Origin: Marinobacter sp.
GTDB lineage: Bacteria > Pseudomonadota > Gammaproteobacteria > Pseudomonadales > Oleiphilaceae
NCBI GenBank assembly: GCA_030457765.1
Contig: JAKDUK010000014.1
Span: 1-50,250 of the forward strand
Length of the DNA: 50,250 bases
Direction: 5' to 3'
The notes under the pieces are model-generated. The model searched no databases and was not told where the DNA came from. It was given only the letters and a program-made list of their open reading frames with translations. Positions 49,390 through 50,250 of the stretch are shown here, one piece after another (position 1 is the first letter of the stretch; the number at the start of each line of letters is the position of its first letter). The position numbers were made by a program, and so were the translations under genes.

Positions 49390-49605
49390 AAAGGCTCCGT
49401 ATCCGCTTAAAAAGAAAGGCTTACAAGATAGCATGCTCTGGCCATGCCGGCAGCCTGCACACCACTGCGTTTTACCGTTTGTTACGTTTTGAAGTAATCT
49501 ACGGGTAAACTGAGCACCGGCAACATCAATTTGCTACAGGCACAAAGCTCGCTAACCGGGTGCAGGACGCGCCCAGCCCTTACAATGAGACGCAAGGAAG
49601 CCCAT

Positions 49606-50250
49606 ATGACCTATCCTACATGGCCCGTGGACGAACGCCCGCGGGAACGACTGCTCGCCCACGGTCCCGAAAGCCTGGCAGACGCCGAACTGCTGGCTAT
49701 TTTTTTACGCACCGGCACCGCCGGCATGCCAGTCATGGAACTCTCGCGCTTTTTGATTCAGGAATTTTCAGGTTTACGCGGTCTTCTTACCGCTTCCCGC
49801 AGGCAATTCTGCGAGGTAAAAGGCTTGGGGCCCGCAAAGTATGCGCAGGTTCAGGCCGCTATGGAAATGGCCAGAAGGGTCATGGATGAGCCACTGCGCC
49901 AAGGCGACCCACTGCGTTCACCCGAAGACACCCGACGTTTTCTCACCAGTCGGCTGGGCACCTATCCCCACGAAGTTTTTGCCGGGTTGTTCCTGGACAA
50001 CCGGCACCGGGTTATTCAATACCGGGAACTGTTTCGTGGCACCATTGATGGCGCGGCCGTGTATCCCCGAGAGGTGGTTCGCCAAGCCCTGGAGGACAAC
50101 GCGGCTGCTGTTATTTTTGCCCACAACCACCCGTCTGGCGTGGCAGAACCCAGCCAGGCTGACATCTCCCTGACCAAGCGGCTGAAAGAAGCGCTTGGTT
50201 TGGTGGATATCAGGGTTCTTGACCATATGGTGATTGGCCACGGTGAGGTA
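49606..50250 (+). CDS. radC: RadC family (JAMM/MPN) protein, 5' part
   Basis: The first 215 residues of a RadC-type protein, cut by the right edge; a full protein is about 225. An N-terminal helix-hairpin-helix region ([20 protein letters not shown]) precedes the JAMM metalloprotease motif [20 protein letters not shown] (His-x-His plus the Asp). The function of RadC is unclear despite its name; a direct repair role is not established. ATG 49606 with AAGGAAG about 6 bases upstream is preferred over the in-frame ATG at 49585. Divergent from coaBC, as in many gammaproteobacteria. Confidence 0.93.
   Translation, partial: MTYPTWPVDERPRERLLAHGPESLADAELLAIFLRTGTAGMPVMELSRFLIQEFSGLRGLLTASRRQFCEVKGLGPAKYAQVQAAMEMARRVMDEPLRQGDPLRSPEDTRRFLTSRLGTYPHEVFAGLFLDNRHRVIQYRELFRGTIDGAAVYPREVVRQALEDNAAAVIFAHNHPSGVAEPSQADISLTKRLKEALGLVDIRVLDHMVIGHGEV

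Noticed and set aside
49390..49605. Promoters in the coaBC / radC divergent spacer
   Set aside because: No -35/-10 pair with acceptable spacing could be read on either strand; the spacer is noted only as divergent.

Overview
The window reads as chromosomal DNA of a marine gammaproteobacterium, most like Marinobacter or a close relative of Pseudomonas. That is inferred from gene order and protein resemblance, not from a search. Supporting blocks are lptD-surA-pdxA-rsmA-apaH beside amgK-murU, the trpEGDC block, a crp/osmC/speD neighbourhood, and coaBC-dut-algC-argB next to a divergent radC. Most of the sequence is core metabolism and envelope biogenesis, densely packed, with many 1 to 8 base start/stop overlaps. 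No tRNA, rRNA, CRISPR array, insertion sequence or prophage gene was recognised.

Layout. 1-7054 (+): the end of a respiratory complex I operon, nuoH (cut by the window edge) to nuoN. 7057-15655 (-): a nearly gapless co-directional run, lptD, surA, pdxA, rsmA, apaH, a DUF423 gene, thiS, thiG, slmA. It covers LPS export, outer-membrane protein folding, vitamin B6, rRNA methylation, thiamine thiazole synthesis and nucleoid occlusion. 15885-18401 (+): amgK, murU and a DjlA-like co-chaperone (peptidoglycan recycling). 18415-19365 (-): a DUF3530 exported protein. 19531-25322 (+): rpe, gph, a tryptophan-rich leader peptide, trpE, trpG, trpD, a large palindromic element, then trpC.

25362-33125 looks accessory. 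It holds a DUF4202 gene, a decayed diguanylate cyclase relic, two glutathione S-transferase-like genes, a three-domain lipoprotein, a lipase-like hydrolase, a short ModE-like regulator, modABC for molybdate uptake, and a possible hydrolase tail. In Pseudomonas, as I recall it, trpC is next to the crp homologue vfr, so this block may be an insertion at a familiar junction.

33110-36331 returns to conserved order: crp (-), osmC-like and speD (+), prkB (-). Next is a very large PilZ-DUF1631-GGDEF-EAL protein with degenerate catalytic motifs (36371-40147, -), then a lipoprotein aminopeptidase (+). 41373-49389 (-) carries coaBC, dut, a membrane-anchored algC, argB, an unrecognised 417-residue protein and argA: coenzyme A, dUTP control, sugar-phosphate supply and early arginine synthesis. 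radC starts divergently and runs off the right end.

I found no clearly new multi-gene defence or biosynthetic system. The best leads are the trp leader with its Trp codons, the 112-base palindrome between trpD and trpC, the GGDEF relic, the ModE-like gene with a candidate operator before modA, the degenerate c-di-GMP protein, the fused AlgC, and the unknown gene between argA and argB.
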